Positions 10,731 through 22,192 of a stretch of DNA of 64,000 nucleotides are shown here, piece after piece. Under the pieces are notes generated by a model. That model searched no databases, had not been told where the DNA came from, and was given only the letters and a program-made list of their open reading frames with translations. Numbering within the stretch: the stretch's first letter is position 1; each line of letters starts with the position of its first letter. Source of the stretch: Pseudocercospora fijiensis CIRAD86 (Eukaryota > Ascomycota > Dothideomycetes > Mycosphaerellales > Mycosphaerellaceae); NCBI RefSeq assembly GCF_000340215.1, contig NW_006921536.1, positions 1,022,405 to 1,086,404 of the forward strand. The letters run 5' to 3'. The position numbers and the translations under genes are program-made.

Positions 10731-12739
10731 TTACGAGAATAGTAGTATGATGTTTGTGCTCGGGAGTAATTCTTTCCAGCTTCGCCACTCTACAGGAGAG
10801 CCTGACGATGATGGTCTGTCTACTTCATGCCAGGATAAGGTCAGCAATCTTTTGAGATCCTGCATTGCCGGCAGCTTAGAGGCTGCCATTGCGGCCTTAA
10901 AGAATTCTCGCTGTGCGCCTATCGCTACAGCGCCAGCAACGCAGAATGGCCAGGGTAAACTCTGCGACTCCATTATGCTTTTGTGCATTTCCCATGCAGC
11001 GATGAAGCGATCGACGCTTTCTTGCACTTCGGGTGCGCGTATAGATCCTCCGGAGACGGTGAGATGGAGTTCGATCAAAATTGCCCTGAGGAAGATGTAG
11101 GTCCTCACGTGTGCGGTGCGCGAGCTCTTCGAAGATAGAGCAGCTAGAGTTTCTACACCAGGTGACGTAAGAGGCGATGATAGTCTCACAGACAAGCCTT
11201 GCATTGCTTTCTCAATGCTGCATTCTATATCATTGGCTTTGTCAAGTAGGTTCCGATAGCTGAGCTCGCTACGCGTCTGCCGCTCTCGCTTCCATTCGTC
11301 CAGGGCCATGATATCGAGAAGAATACTGAGCGCTTTCCCATCACACATGGTGGTGGCGAAGAACACGGCCGAGAAGTCCACAAAAGAGAGAAGTTTCTGG
11401 TAGGTAGCGGCTGCCGGAGCCGCCTTGCGCTGGATCGAGCAGGAGATCGCATCGTTCCAGATGAGCAGCGAACAGAAACAGTATGCTGCCTGGGTCTCCA
11501 AATATGTATGGTCGATGCCATCTGCAGTGGGCTCGGGAGCCCGAAAATAAGCAGATGCAGAAGTTTTGTGCTGCAGATGAGAAGGACATGGCACTGCCTG
11601 CTCTTGATGATCTGATGTGTTATTCAAGCTCGACGCGGCAAGGTCCAGGTACGATTGACAGTCGGGCAAACACTGAAATTGGGACTATTGAAAAGCGCAA
11701 GCACACAACGATCAGCTTGGATTGTTGCAGAAAGATGGTGTTCGTGGCGTCCAAGTAGCGCATGGGAAAGACATACCTCGAGATGAGCCAGGTGCGTCGC
11801 CACAATGAGATCCTCGCCAAGGACAGCGATTGAGCCTGCCTGCAGCTCTGCAAAAATCTGTATGGCATATGCGTGGTGCTTATGAGCGACTTGTAGTGTG
11901 CTTCGAAAGGGCTCGCTACCCGAGACGAATTGGGAAGACTCTCGTAGTGCAGCCATGCTGAGGGAGCATTGCAGAAAGGCGCGGGAGCGACCTAGGAGAT
12001 GTAATAGCCAACCTCTGCTTGAGTCTCGGGTGCCCAGTTTAGGACTGTAGTAGTCGAGGAAACGCATGACGAGGTCGTATTCACGGCTCAGAGTCTCTTG
12101 CTGATGCTCATCTGGAAGAGCAGGGCCGCGTGAGACAATCAAGTTCGCCAGGTCGGCCTGGACGCCGTGTATACCGACAGGATCATGGTTTTGTATGCGG
12201 GCGGACGGGCCGGACAACGAGGCTTGGTGCGACGAATCGTGCAAAGCGCTTGGCACGAAAGGTGTTCCGGAGTGCGAAGACAGCAAGTTCGAGAAATCGA
12301 ACACGGTGTCGAGATCCATAGAGGGGTGGCTCTGGTGCGGCTGATCAGTGTCAGTAGCAGCGGTAGAGTAGCCTAGCGGCGACAATGGCCACGAGGGTAC
12401 GTCGGATTCGGTAGGTGTGATGAGGATGGCACCGGCATCATCCGAGGGGCCTATCGGTGAGTTCAGGGCTGATAATAATGCACCATCCCCATCTCCACCG
12501 TCACGGCTGCTAATTTGTCGAGACTGCCGGCGCGAGGAGAGAGCTAGTCTGGCAGCCTCGCGCTTCTCCTTGACGCCTTTGTCCTTCCAGTCGGGCTTGG
12601 GGCCGTAGCCGTGACAGAAGACGTCCCGCTCTACGCAATTGAGGCAAGGCGGTCCATCCTCGAAGCACTTTTTGCGCCGCAGCCGACACGTCCAGCAGCC
12701 GCGTTTGGATCGTTGTTGCTGCTGTTGCGTGGCAGACAT
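10731..12739 (-). CDS. Zn2Cys6 transcription factor, probable cluster regulator
   Basis: Two exons, 12739-11777 and 11672-10731, with a 104 bp intron (GTATGT...TTTCAG), give 634 residues. The zinc cluster lies at the N-terminus after a poly-Gln run: Cys15, 18, 25, 32, 35 and 42 in C-x2-C-x6-C-x6-C-x2-C-x6-C spacing, then HGYGPKPDWKDKG. The C-terminal two thirds match the helical fungal transcription-factor region found in many cluster regulators (REYDLVMRFLDYYSPKLG, GWLLHLLGRSRAF). It sits between the precursor and the transporter inside the cluster, so pathway-specific activation of the RiPP genes is likely. The GGCGCC sites in cluster promoters are candidate binding sites. The exact C-terminus is less certain than the rest. 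Confidence 0.82.
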
Positions 12740-12920
12740 AGTGGTTTATATTTATTGCTGTGCTGGCGTCTTGGACGTTTTCTGCATCGAAACAGGATGT
12801 GTCAGACGCAGCTGGTCAGGGACAGCACGGTGAGTGTTGGCCCTGCCCCTGAAGACGGTAGTCCACACGGCCATAAGAATAGCCACTGTCACCGCTGTGC
12901 AGACTTCTTTGGACCAGATA

Positions 12921-13104
12921 TACAGCACGATTAAGCGAGATGGCGGACGGGGGTAATCCCCGTAAACGGCAGCTAGCTTGAAAGCGTTAGACGTAGACTT
13001 TTTAAAGGTACGGATAATTCCTTTAGGCAGTACGCTAGCTTTGACCAGTTAGATCCCGTTTCCAGGGATCACCGCCGTCCGCCATCTCGCTTAATCGTGC
13101 TGTA
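12921..13104. mobile_element. MITE with 30 bp perfect terminal inverted repeats
   Basis: The 30 bases 12921-12950 are the exact reverse complement of 13075-13104. The pair encloses 124 bp without coding capacity, and the element is flanked on both sides by TA (12919-12920 and 13105-13106). A 184 bp non-coding element with long inverted ends and a TA target duplication is typical of Tc1/mariner-derived MITEs. It lies between the divergent regulator and transporter genes, 182 bp from one start codon and 82 bp from the other, and is not RIP-mutated. Confidence 0.85.
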
Positions 13105-13185
13105 TAGTCTTGTTGTTACGATGCTGGTGTGACCACGAACTCATCCTCCCTGCCTGCACAGTGCTTTGCGTCAAGAGTGTGGACG

Positions 13186-16100
13186 ATGATGGTAATAATA
13201 ACGGCGTGCCCAGGCGACGCCGACGATCGTTTCGGCCCCGGCGTGGCGACATCGTGCCGGCGCTTCGACTTCACGCTGCTCTTCGAAGACGTCTTTTGCA
13301 CATTACTGCCGTGCACCGTCTTCATTGTCGCTGCGACCCTCCGCATCGCCATCCTGCTTTTCCGCCACCCTGACAGCCGCCTGCATGGACTCGTGGGCCC
13401 ACAACACCAATACCGGCTATTCCCCGCACTCGTGCCTGTCGTGTATCTCGCCACCTATGTAGCTCTCGACGGCGTGGCGTTTGCTGGTGCGCTCCAAGAC
13501 GGCCGAGGAGGAGGAGGAGGAGGAGGTCGGAGAATACATGTCGCAGGAGCGGGCGTGGCGTTTGCGGCGGCGCTGGCAGTGCCTGTGCTCTGGCTGGTCG
13601 AGAAGTGGAAGCGCGGCCCTACACGGCCGTCGATGATCTTGGGCCTGTACCTGTGTATCCGCTTGCTGCTGCGCGCCGTCACTGTGCGCACCGCCTGGCT
13701 CGTGGCGGCGACCAGTGCATACACACACACAGCGACGGCGGCATTGGCCGTGCACGTGCTCGTGCTGCTAGGAGACGAGTGCAGTCCCCTCCTACTTCTG
13801 CGCCAAGCCGCTACGCCCCCCACGACGCGAGAGTCGCGCGCGGGCTTCCTCAGTCGCAGCGTGCTCGCGTGGCTGCTCGCTCTGTTGCGCGCTGGATTCG
13901 CCCGACACCGCCGTCTGAGCGTCGACGACCTGATCGCCGTCGCCAACGCCCCCTCCAGCTTCACCACTCTCGATGCCTTCCACCGCGGCCGTGGTGGCCT
14001 CCTCGAGCACTCGCTGACATGCACCGCCGTGCCGGGTCTGTTGTGCGTGGCGCCGCGACTCGGTGCCGGCGCCTTCGCCTTCACCCAGCCCTTCCTCACC
14101 ACCGTCCTTGTCGACTACTTCTCGCGCGCCGACAAGCCGCTCCATCGTGGCTATGGGCTCACGGGCGCGTGTTTCCTGGTCTACACCGGCATCGCCATTG
14201 CCCACGCGTGGTATCGCACGCTCGCCTGCCGCTGGGCAACGGCCGGCCGCGCTTTGCACACCGACCTGATTGTGCAGAAATTGTCTCGGCTCGCGGTCGA
14301 CCATGTCGCCGAAGCCCAGGCTCTTACCATGATGAGCTCCGATGTGCAGCGCATCGCCGTCGCCACCACCTTTGTCCACGAGCTGTGGGCCGCTCCCCTT
14401 GAGGCTGGCGCGGCAACATACCTGCTCTGGCGACAGCTAGGCCCGTCCTCGCTAGCCGCCTTGGCCATTGCTCTGGGTACATCGCCTTTTCCCTGATCTG
14501 CCTCTTCGCACATGCTAATGGATCGTAGTGTGCGCGGGGCTCTCGATGATTCTGGGGCGACGCATTGGCCCCGCGCAGCGTGCGTGGCTCGAGGCCTCCG
14601 AACGACGAATCTTGGCAACGCGGAAGTTCCTGACATCGCGCAAGGCTGTGAAGATGATGGGACTGGATGCCGCTGTGGCTGCGACCATCACCGACTCTCG
14701 CCAGCAGGAATTCGCCGCATCGAAGCCATTTCGTGCTCTGATGGTGGGAAGCGTGGTAGTGTGTAAGTGAGGTCGTCGATATGTGCGGCGTCAGCTGATT
14801 GCATACCCCAAAGCCTTCTCCACTCTGTCACTGGCACCCGTCGTCACATTCGGCGCTTACGTAGGCATCCACGGTGCCGCCTTTGATGCGGCCCAGCTAT
14901 TCGGCTCGCTTGTTCTCATTAGCCTGCTTGCAAGTCCCCTGGTGCGAGTATTCCAGATCATTCCCCACTTCGCCGCAGCCTTGGCCTGCATTGCTCGACT
15001 CGAAACGTTTCTGCGCAGAGACGATGCGCATGCTGAACGTGCAACGATCGTTCATTCATCTCACCCTCGACTCCAACGTGGCATTCATCAAGTCGACCCG
15101 GAGAAGAGCTTGTGTCATTCTGCGCCTCATTCGCCAGGGAGTATCCTCATCGAAAATGTCCACATGAGCTGGGACTCGCATGTTCTCTTCGCCGGCATCA
15201 ATCTCCGCATCCCAAATGGCCATCACTTAGCTATCACCGGCCCAGTCGGCTCGGGTAAGACCACTCTACTCCGCCTCATGCTGGGCGAGATTGCTCCCAC
15301 CGATGGAATCATCATGGTCGACAGATCCGTCCCGGTTGGCTACTGTGCCCAGACACCGTGGCTCGAGAATCTGCCTGCCTACGACAACGTATTCCAGAAT
15401 ACTGCGCCAAACGATGCGTGGCGAGAAACGATCATCGATGCATGTGCAATCCGTCCGTTGCTCGACTCAAAGACTAGCAGTGCTGCTGGTGAGCCGATCG
15501 GTAGTCGAGGCTCCATGCTCAGCGGCGGCGAGAAACAGCGTCTGGTATGTGAACCACTCTGTATGGCTTGTCTCTGCTGCTTACCTCCTTTCGCCAGGCT
15601 CTTGCGCGAGCGGTGGCACTGCGGCCCTCGGTGTTGCTGCTCGACGATCCTTTGAGTGCTGTTGACCGCGGAACCTTGGTCCACATTACGAATCGGCTCT
15701 TTGGTCCTGGTGGCATCTTGCGTCAATCGCAAACGACTGTTGTTCAAATTGCAAACAATGGTTAGTCTCGCGCTCAACCTCTCTCGTTTGCTGCTATACA
15801 GGCGTCTCACTCACGGGGATTCTCCAGATTATATGGCCAGCTTCGCCGATGAGGTGCTCAGAATTGATGCCGATGGCTGCCTACGGTCTCACGATAACTA
15901 CCCTCGGTCACAATGCAACAGCGGTGATAAAAAGCAATGGAAGATGGACAGCCAAAGCACTAATGTGGGGCAGACAGAGAAAGCTTTATTGCATCCTGCA
16001 GCCACTGCTCTTTCCAGCGCACGATTTACCCGCGTGCGTGACACGCAGGTGTATAGGTTGTACTTTACCTCGATAGGACCTGGGATCTTCACTGCCTTCA

Positions 16101-17942
16101 TCATCTGCGGGATGATTTTCGCCCTCACCATGAAGTTTCCCAGTAAGTAATGTTTCTGAACTCACAAGATCCTATGGGTAACAGGCGTGGCAGATATCTG
16201 GGCGACGTGGTGGGCCGACTCTCTAACCAAACATTCTGCTAGCCGAAGTCTTGGAATCTGGATGGGCCTCTACGCTCTTTTTGGTTGCCTGCCTCTGGTC
16301 GTGCTGTCTGTATGGCTGAGGTGTGTTGTGCTGAGCAGCCTTAGCCGTCGATATCGTACTGACGATTCTGACAAGCCTTTTAATGCTAAACATGGTACCC
16401 AAGTCAGGTCTTGGATTCCATGCGCAGCTGCTGAGGACGGTGCTCGGCGCTACGCTCAGCTGCGTCAGCGGAAGTGACATTGGAGATCTGATGAATCGCT
16501 TCAACCAAGACATTGGACTCATCGACTCCCGGCTGCCTCTCAGCCTGCTTAACACAGTCTCGGGCATGTTCTTGTGTATCGCACAGCTCTTCATCGTAGC
16601 TATACCTGCGGTTTACATACTGGCCGCTCTGCCTATCTTGCTTGCGGTGCTTTCCATTTTGCAAATTGTATACCTACGAACATCGAAGCAGTTGCGACAG
16701 CTTGATCTGCAATCGAAAGCGGCCTTGCATGCCAAAATGGCTGAGCTTCACGAAGGTCTCGTCACCATCAGGGCGCACAAGTTGCAGCGAGCCAAGCACA
16801 TCTCATTTTTGGACAAACTCGAGCGCTCTCAGCGGCCATTCTACATCATGTATGTCATTCAGGCCTGGCTTCAGCTTGTGTTGAATTGTATTGTGGCGGG
16901 TCTTTGCACCGCTGTGGTTGGCTTGTCGGTGGGCATGCGGAACTCGACATCTGCCAGTCGCGTTGGCCTATCCATGCTGAACCTCGTCACGCTGGGGCAA
17001 TCACTTGAGGATCTCATAGAGCCATGGACACAAATGGAAACTTCCCTGGCCGCAATTGCACGAATCAAGTCTTTTGAGATGGATACGCCTCAAGAACACC
17101 GTGGTGTGAATGTATTGGATGTTCCAAGCGACTGGCCCACGGACGGATCGTTGGATCTTCAAGGCGTGTGGGTGACATATTCTCCTGAGGGCGAGAAGGC
17201 TGACTGGGCATTGCAAAATGTGACATTCCGCATTGCGGCCGGAGAAAAGGTGGCCATCTGCGGCAAAACGGGTTCCGGAAAATCAACGCTTCTACTGAGT
17301 ATTCTTGCACTCCTCGAGCCATCACGAGGCGCTATTGTCCTCGACGACATGGACATTACTCGTGTGCCACAGAATATCCTACGGACCAGGATTGTCACTG
17401 TGCCACAAGAGCCATATTTGCACGGAGACAGTGTTCGCAATGCTATGGATGCTGGAAGTGATGAGGCACTTCGGGAGGTGCTTCAGGCATGCGGACTCCT
17501 TGATAAGATCGAAGCGGGCGGTGGGTTGGATTCTTCACTTTCTGCTTTGAGTTTGTCTGCCGGACAGACGCAGCTCTTTGTCTTGGCTCGAACCATAATT
17601 CATGCAGGGAAGGCTCAAGGCGGATTGATTTTGCTCGATGAGTCCACCAGCAGGTAAGTTTCCATGATTTGCACTCTAACCCTTCTTCTTTTTGCTGATC
17701 CGCAGCGTAGCATTGATCATGTGGCAGCACATGCCATGTTAAAGCTAGTCCGTGCCAGGCTACCTTCCAAGACTGTGCTTTCAATCCTACACGATCTCGA
17801 GGCTGCAATGGAGTTTGACCGGATCATAGTGCTCGACGAGGGAAGAGTGACTTGTGATGGAAATCCTGCCGATGTGCTGCAGGAGTCTGAGCTGTTCTCG
17901 TCGTTGCGAAAGGATCGAAACTACAGCACAAGACACGTGTAG
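13186..17942 (+). CDS. ABC-C (MRP-type) transporter
   Basis: Eight exons, 13186-14476, 14529-14762, 14814-15544, 15598-15760, 15828-16142, 16185-16320, 16376-17653 and 17711-17942, give 1459 residues, the usual length for fungal ABC-C full transporters. The N-terminus (ACPGDADDRFGPG then FDFTLLFEDVFC) begins the extra TMD0 region. Each half has a membrane domain and an ATPase. The first ATPase shows Walker A GPVGSGKTTLL near residue 650, signature LSGGEKQR near 743 and Walker B VLLLDDPLSAVD near 763. The second shows GKTGSGKSTLL near 1251, a degenerate signature LSAGQTQL near 1349 and LILLDEST near 1372. A GGA repeat encodes a poly-Gly run near 13510-13528. It probably exports the cyclic peptide or protects the producer. 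The two small introns (42 and 51 bp) are the least certain joins. Confidence 0.85.
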
Positions 17943-17956
17943 TACAACTAATCAAG

Positions 17957-18985
17957 TCAATGCTTGAGGTCTGCACACATCTCTGCCCACCAGATATCCA
18001 TCGCCTGAGCACGCATTATGCCGTCCTTGTTGAGATCGTCCATTGCCTTTCTCACCATGGACACCCCGGCCAAGATCTCCTCTTCCTGCCACTGCGCTAG
18101 CTTCTCCTTTCGCACCGCAGCTTCGAAATTAGCCGAGAGAACGTATTCTACTTCGAGATGTGCCTCCGGCATGTCCTCCGCTGGGCTGAGGTGACCTTCT
18201 CTGGCCACCACGAAACTTGCGTCCGATGCAGCTCTCCGGATGTCGTTGACCTCGGGCGCTGCACGTACGTTTGGCTCTCGCGGGTCAGCCACAAGACGAA
18301 CACCTTTGCTCGCGTGGAGCCGTGCTTGTACCCTCGCTGCCAGGACGTGCGGCATTTGCTCGCGCTTCGAAGCCGCGAAATCATACTCGGCAACGTACAC
18401 CCTCGAAATCCCAGCGCCGGCGAGCGCTTGAAATAACGACGCTACACTGGCAGCAGTGGGAAAATACCACAAGCTTAAACACAGCGTTGCAGCATCGAAT
18501 CGCGGCGCCTTCTCGCCACGGCCCGCTAACATCGTTTCTGCATCTGTGCGCAAAAAGCTGATTTGCGGGCCAAACTCCGTGTGCAGGAGGATGAAGTTGC
18601 GTGTCTCTGCGACGGTATGCGGACTGCCGTATTCTGGTATTGCCGTGTCGATGCCGGTTATACGTGCTCGTGGACCCAGACGCAGAGCGAGCGTGATCGA
18701 CGACTCGCCGTGCCCGCAGCCGATGTCGAGAATTGAGCTTTCTGCTTCAATGGCCCAGGCACTTACAATGTCCAGACGCAGCTGGAACCGCGGCCTGAAT
18801 ACGCGCTCACGATGTCGTTCGTGGATTAGGAAGTTTTTCAGCAGTTTGTCCACTTCTTCTTTGCTTCTGCGGTCTTCTTCTTGCTTGTTGTCATCATCTG
18901 GCGCCGCGTTGCACAATGCCATTTTCTTTTTCATCCATGAATGAGTCGAAGCCTGGCGGTCCCGAATCCGTGGACGCGTCAACAT
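17957..18985 (-). CDS. SAM-dependent methyltransferase (UstM/PhomM-like role)
   Basis: A single exon encodes 342 residues, converging on the transporter gene with only 14 bp between stop codons. Motif I for S-adenosylmethionine binding reads ILDIGCGHGES near residues 85-95, followed by an acidic GID at the end of the next strand. This is a class I Rossmann methyltransferase. Dikaritin clusters carry a methyltransferase (UstM, PhomM) that N-methylates the peptide, so the same role is inferred here from context rather than from close sequence reading. ATGs at 18985, 18934 and 18922 are all possible starts; I give the longest. The upstream region has a GGCGCC site at 19090. Confidence 0.8.
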   Translation of the reverse strand: MLTRPRIRDRQASTHSWMKKKMALCNAAPDDDNKQEEDRRSKEEVDKLLKNFLIHERHRERVFRPRFQLRLDIVSAWAIEAESSILDIGCGHGESSITLALRLGPRARITGIDTAIPEYGSPHTVAETRNFILLHTEFGPQISFLRTDAETMLAGRGEKAPRFDAATLCLSLWYFPTAASVASLFQALAGAGISRVYVAEYDFAASKREQMPHVLAARVQARLHASKGVRLVADPREPNVRAAPEVNDIRRAASDASFVVAREGHLSPAEDMPEAHLEVEYVLSANFEAAVRKEKLAQWQEEEILAGVSMVRKAMDDLNKDGIMRAQAMDIWWAEMCADLKH

Positions 18986-19264
18986 TGGAAACCCTCTGTT
19001 ATGCTTCGGTTGCCATGGTAAGTCTCCCCAAGACGCTTGGCGTGAGAAGTAAGTTCGCCGCGCCTATTTTATCTACATGCTGGAAAGGCGGCGCCTCGAC
19101 AGCTCCTGCAGCTCTGAAACGGCATCGAACCCGCCTCCCGATCGAATGTATTCGTCATCGACAAAATTGTCAACGGAGCAGTGGGCAGATGATAGACGGT
19201 TCTTCAGCTCTTCGTCGATCTCGTTATTAACAATCTATCGCTTTCTACGCTCAGCTGACCCGAA
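18986..19264. promoter_or_regulatory. methyltransferase promoter region
   Basis: This short interval lies upstream of the methyltransferase and downstream of the first UstYa gene. It contains one GGCGCC site (19090-19095) matching those in other cluster promoters, and nothing else is recognised. Confidence 0.4.
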
Positions 19265-20249
19265 CTAATGCTCCAGCTCATAATTCTCCTCTGGCTCCGC
19301 TCTGTTTCGCAAAGCCCATTGCTGAATCTGATGATAATTCCGGCATTTCCTCTGAAGGTTGAAATCCGGCTTCATGCCTGTCGGTCTGGAGGCATCTTTG
19401 ATGAAAATCATGGGCGTCACGTCGGAAGTGCACATCAGTTGCTTGCGCAGAGTTTCGATGCAGTGGTCAATGTGTCCACGCACGATTTCCTCCGGAGCGC
19501 GAAACGCCGTCACGTCGCTGTAGTCGTAGCTGTCGCGATACGTGTATTGTCGGATCATGTTCTAAAGGAAGCATCAGTTTTCTTGCTGCTAGAGAAGGTG
19601 GTTCGAATAGAGCATACCAAACAGTGCAGCTCGTGGAAGACGTTCAGAATTGCGAGCACGCCGCCACCATACTGCGGTGCAGCATGGGTGTAAAGGTCGA
19701 CGTTGGTTTTGTTTAGAGCAGATAGCTTGCTCTCGGGGAATTGTATCCTTGGAACTGAATGGTTGTTCGTCAATGATTGTTCCAAGCATCGACGGCATGG
19801 TGAATAGAAGGATCTTACGACGCCACAATTCCTTCCACGCCATCTCTATATCCGGCGTTGGCTGGCCTCGGTACGGAGAGGGCTGCATCAGATGATTCTC
19901 TTCTGTGAATGTGGTGTATTGCAGGACATTGGTGTCTATGTAAGGGGCTGCATGGCGATTGTCAGTCAGCATCAGGAGTCGCTGTCATTGACAGACGTTG
20001 TCCCGCAGAATACTCACAGTATGGCGAAAGCTGGGCACCACAAACGGCGTCGCTGTTGTTGGGCGTCGACGACAAGGCAATGTAGAGTACAAGGAAGGCA
20101 ATTGCTGTTGATTGTATTGCCAAGAGCAGCACATGCACTGTAGAACTTGCCCAGTGTTGGTGTTGTCGCGCAGGCTTTCCGGACTCGCCTCCGTCGTCGT
20201 CGTTCGTGCCAAGCCGCTCGTACGAACTTCGTCTCCAGGTGCCAAACAT
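19265..20249 (-). CDS. UstYa-family (DUF3328) oxidase 1
   Basis: Four exons, 20249-20018, 19947-19819, 19754-19618 and 19561-19265, encode 264 residues. Residues 38-59 form one membrane helix after a short cytosolic tail (SSYERLG). The joined exons restore the family segments SPYSPYID and SPYRGQPTPDIEMAW, and both HxxHC motifs, HELHC at 161-165 and HIDHC at 196-200. These two motifs are thought to bind the metal in this family. The tail MCTSDVTPMIF is also typical. UstYa/UstYb proteins catalyse oxidative steps, including ring formation, in dikaritin pathways. All introns are 56-70 bp. The gene is divergent from UstYa 2 over a 211 bp promoter. Confidence 0.88.
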
Positions 20250-20394
20250 TCCCGTGGTCAAAATTTCGAACTGCAACAGACACCGACACAGCAGCTTTGT
20301 CCGGCCCGGCCATGTCCCATTTGTCGGTGTCGAGCTCGACACTGGCGCGACACATGTGTCTGACGTCTGCGCCTACGCGCGCCTTGATCAACCA

Positions 20395-20415
20395 TGGCGC
20401 CAAAATGAAGGCGCC
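20395..20415. promoter_or_regulatory. two GGCGCC sites in a bidirectional promoter
   Basis: The perfect eight-base palindrome TGGCGCCA (20395-20402) and AGGCGCCA (20409-20416) lie 8 bp apart in the 211 bp between the divergent UstYa 1 and UstYa 2 start codons. They match the motif in the precursor promoter and may control both genes. Confidence 0.45.
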
Positions 20416-20460
20416 AAAGCATTCGAGCTTCAGCCGCCACAGGCCCCTGATAGAGTATTG

Positions 20461-21555
20461 ATGATGGTCCGCGCAACAAACATGCCTTTTGCTGCGATCA
20501 GAGGAATGGTTGGTCCGAGCAGCACAAGAAACTGGTGGCCTGGCCCTCGATACACTGCCATCAAGGAGTATGACGATGGCGACTCACGGAGGCCTGCAAC
20601 CGCTTGGTGCCATGCGATCAACTCCGCTCTGCTTCTCGCTTCGGCCATGTTCATTGCAGCTTTTCTAGGCACAAGGACGGCGATGGTCATATCAAAGTCC
20701 ACGTCCACATGTCCTCGCCACGACCCACTCAGCTCTCCAAGTCCAATGCTCAGCAAAGGAACCAGGATCCCATTTCTGGAGAACGGTACGTACGTCTACA
20801 CCCAACATCAATCGAAACGTTCTGACCTCACTCTCCCCGTCTTGCAGTCCCTTCAAAACCCTCAAACTTCACTCCCCACGAAATCCTGGGTCTCCCCGCG
20901 ACGGTGGAGTCGAATAAAGCCTGGCATGCACTGATCGGCCGTAAGTAGGAGGCATCTCGCTCGCCACGAGATATATCCCAGCTAACGACCTTCGAAGCAT
21001 CGAAAGGCTACATCGAAATCGCTCATCCCGAACGCTACGGTTTGCCCGAGGGCATCACACATCCCTCCGACTCAAGCAAAAGCATATATGGGTTGGCGAT
21101 GACCCATGAGCTACACTGTTTGGTATGTGCAAGCGTCGAGGGCTTTCTTCATAGAGCGGCAACTGATATCGCTCTTCTTTCCAGATCCGGATCCGCACCG
21201 CATTCTACGATCTCGTCGAAGGCCGGTTGACGCCCGAGGATTTCCACAGTCCGCCTCGGCGGGAGCTCACAAAACTTCTTGCTTTGGACCATGGCGCTTT
21301 CCATCTCAACCATTGCTTCGACTACTTACAGGAAGGCATTCGCTGTGCTGCGCACCTCGATGTTCAGTATCCGGTTATGCATGGTGGGGCGGGAATCTTG
21401 ACGGGTGAACGAATGTGTAAAGATTGGGTATGTCCCGGTGTTATTCCCCCTCGGCTTGCGTTCGGCTCTTCAGATTGCGTACTGACTTGGATTAGGACGT
21501 TGTTCTTGGCATTTTGGAAGATAACTCGTTTGATGCTTCTAATATGACGCTGTAG
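20461..21555 (+). CDS. UstYa-family (DUF3328) oxidase 2
   Basis: Five exons, 20461-20785, 20848-20940, 20998-21122, 21185-21427 and 21496-21555, encode 281 residues. A membrane helix (INSALLLASAMFIAAFLG) lies near residues 50-70. The family motifs are HELHC at 176-180 and HLNHC at 221-225, with FTPHEILGLPATVESNKAWH upstream and MCKDWDVVL at the end, the last recovered by a 68 bp intron. This variant has RCAAHLDVQYPVM where others have MC-D-T. It presumably acts on the core peptide in the secretory membrane. ATGs at 20461, 20464, 20482 and 20503 are all possible starts. Confidence 0.86.
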
Positions 21556-22192
21556 ATATGGTAGGTAGGCTGACAGTAACACAGAATGATGGTGTCGCTG
21601 AAACATGCTCTTGGTGTTGATCTTCGTTACTTCGTTTCAACATACGCCGTCTATGCAGCAATCGCCATCGCCATCGCCATCGCCACCGTCGCAAGATAGA
21701 CCCGGACGTACGTCTTTTCGACTCTGATGGACCTCGGCCATAGCTATCTATACTGTCGCTATACCTTTTCCATCGTAATAGTCTGCAGGTGTATATTCTA
21801 AAGAGAGGACCTTATCCTAGTCGGTCGATAATTAAAGACAGGCAGCAGGTTGTACCTTATACCGCTGCTTTGAATCCGCAAAGCGATCCGCGTCTTATAG
21901 GTAATGTATCTCAAAAAGCTTGATAAACTTCAATAATAACGTTAGTCGATCGGTTTAGCACGAATATGTTGCTATATATCAACGCAGAGATTCCGGGCTT
22001 TGTATTTAAGATAACAGACAAAAAAAAAAGACGAACGAACGCTCTCTATCTAGCCTCCTTTCCCCAAATCATCCACCAGCTCGGGTCGTGATATTAGTTT
22101 GGCTAGCCTCCTCACATCTCTAAGCCTATACAAGAAAGCATAAGGAAAAATCCAATCCTGTACAGGTATTCTATTATTCATTCAAAGAAGCA
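21556..22192. other. intergenic region between converging genes
   Basis: An (atcgcc)n microsatellite lies near 21660-21690. The following 400 bp are mildly TA-rich and lack open frames, possibly an old RIP-mutated fragment. No gene is seen. Confidence 0.45.

Noticed and set aside
13792..14379. Long antisense open frames across the transporter gene
   Set aside because: They mirror GC-rich codons of the ABC-C gene, whose Walker and membrane segments are certain.
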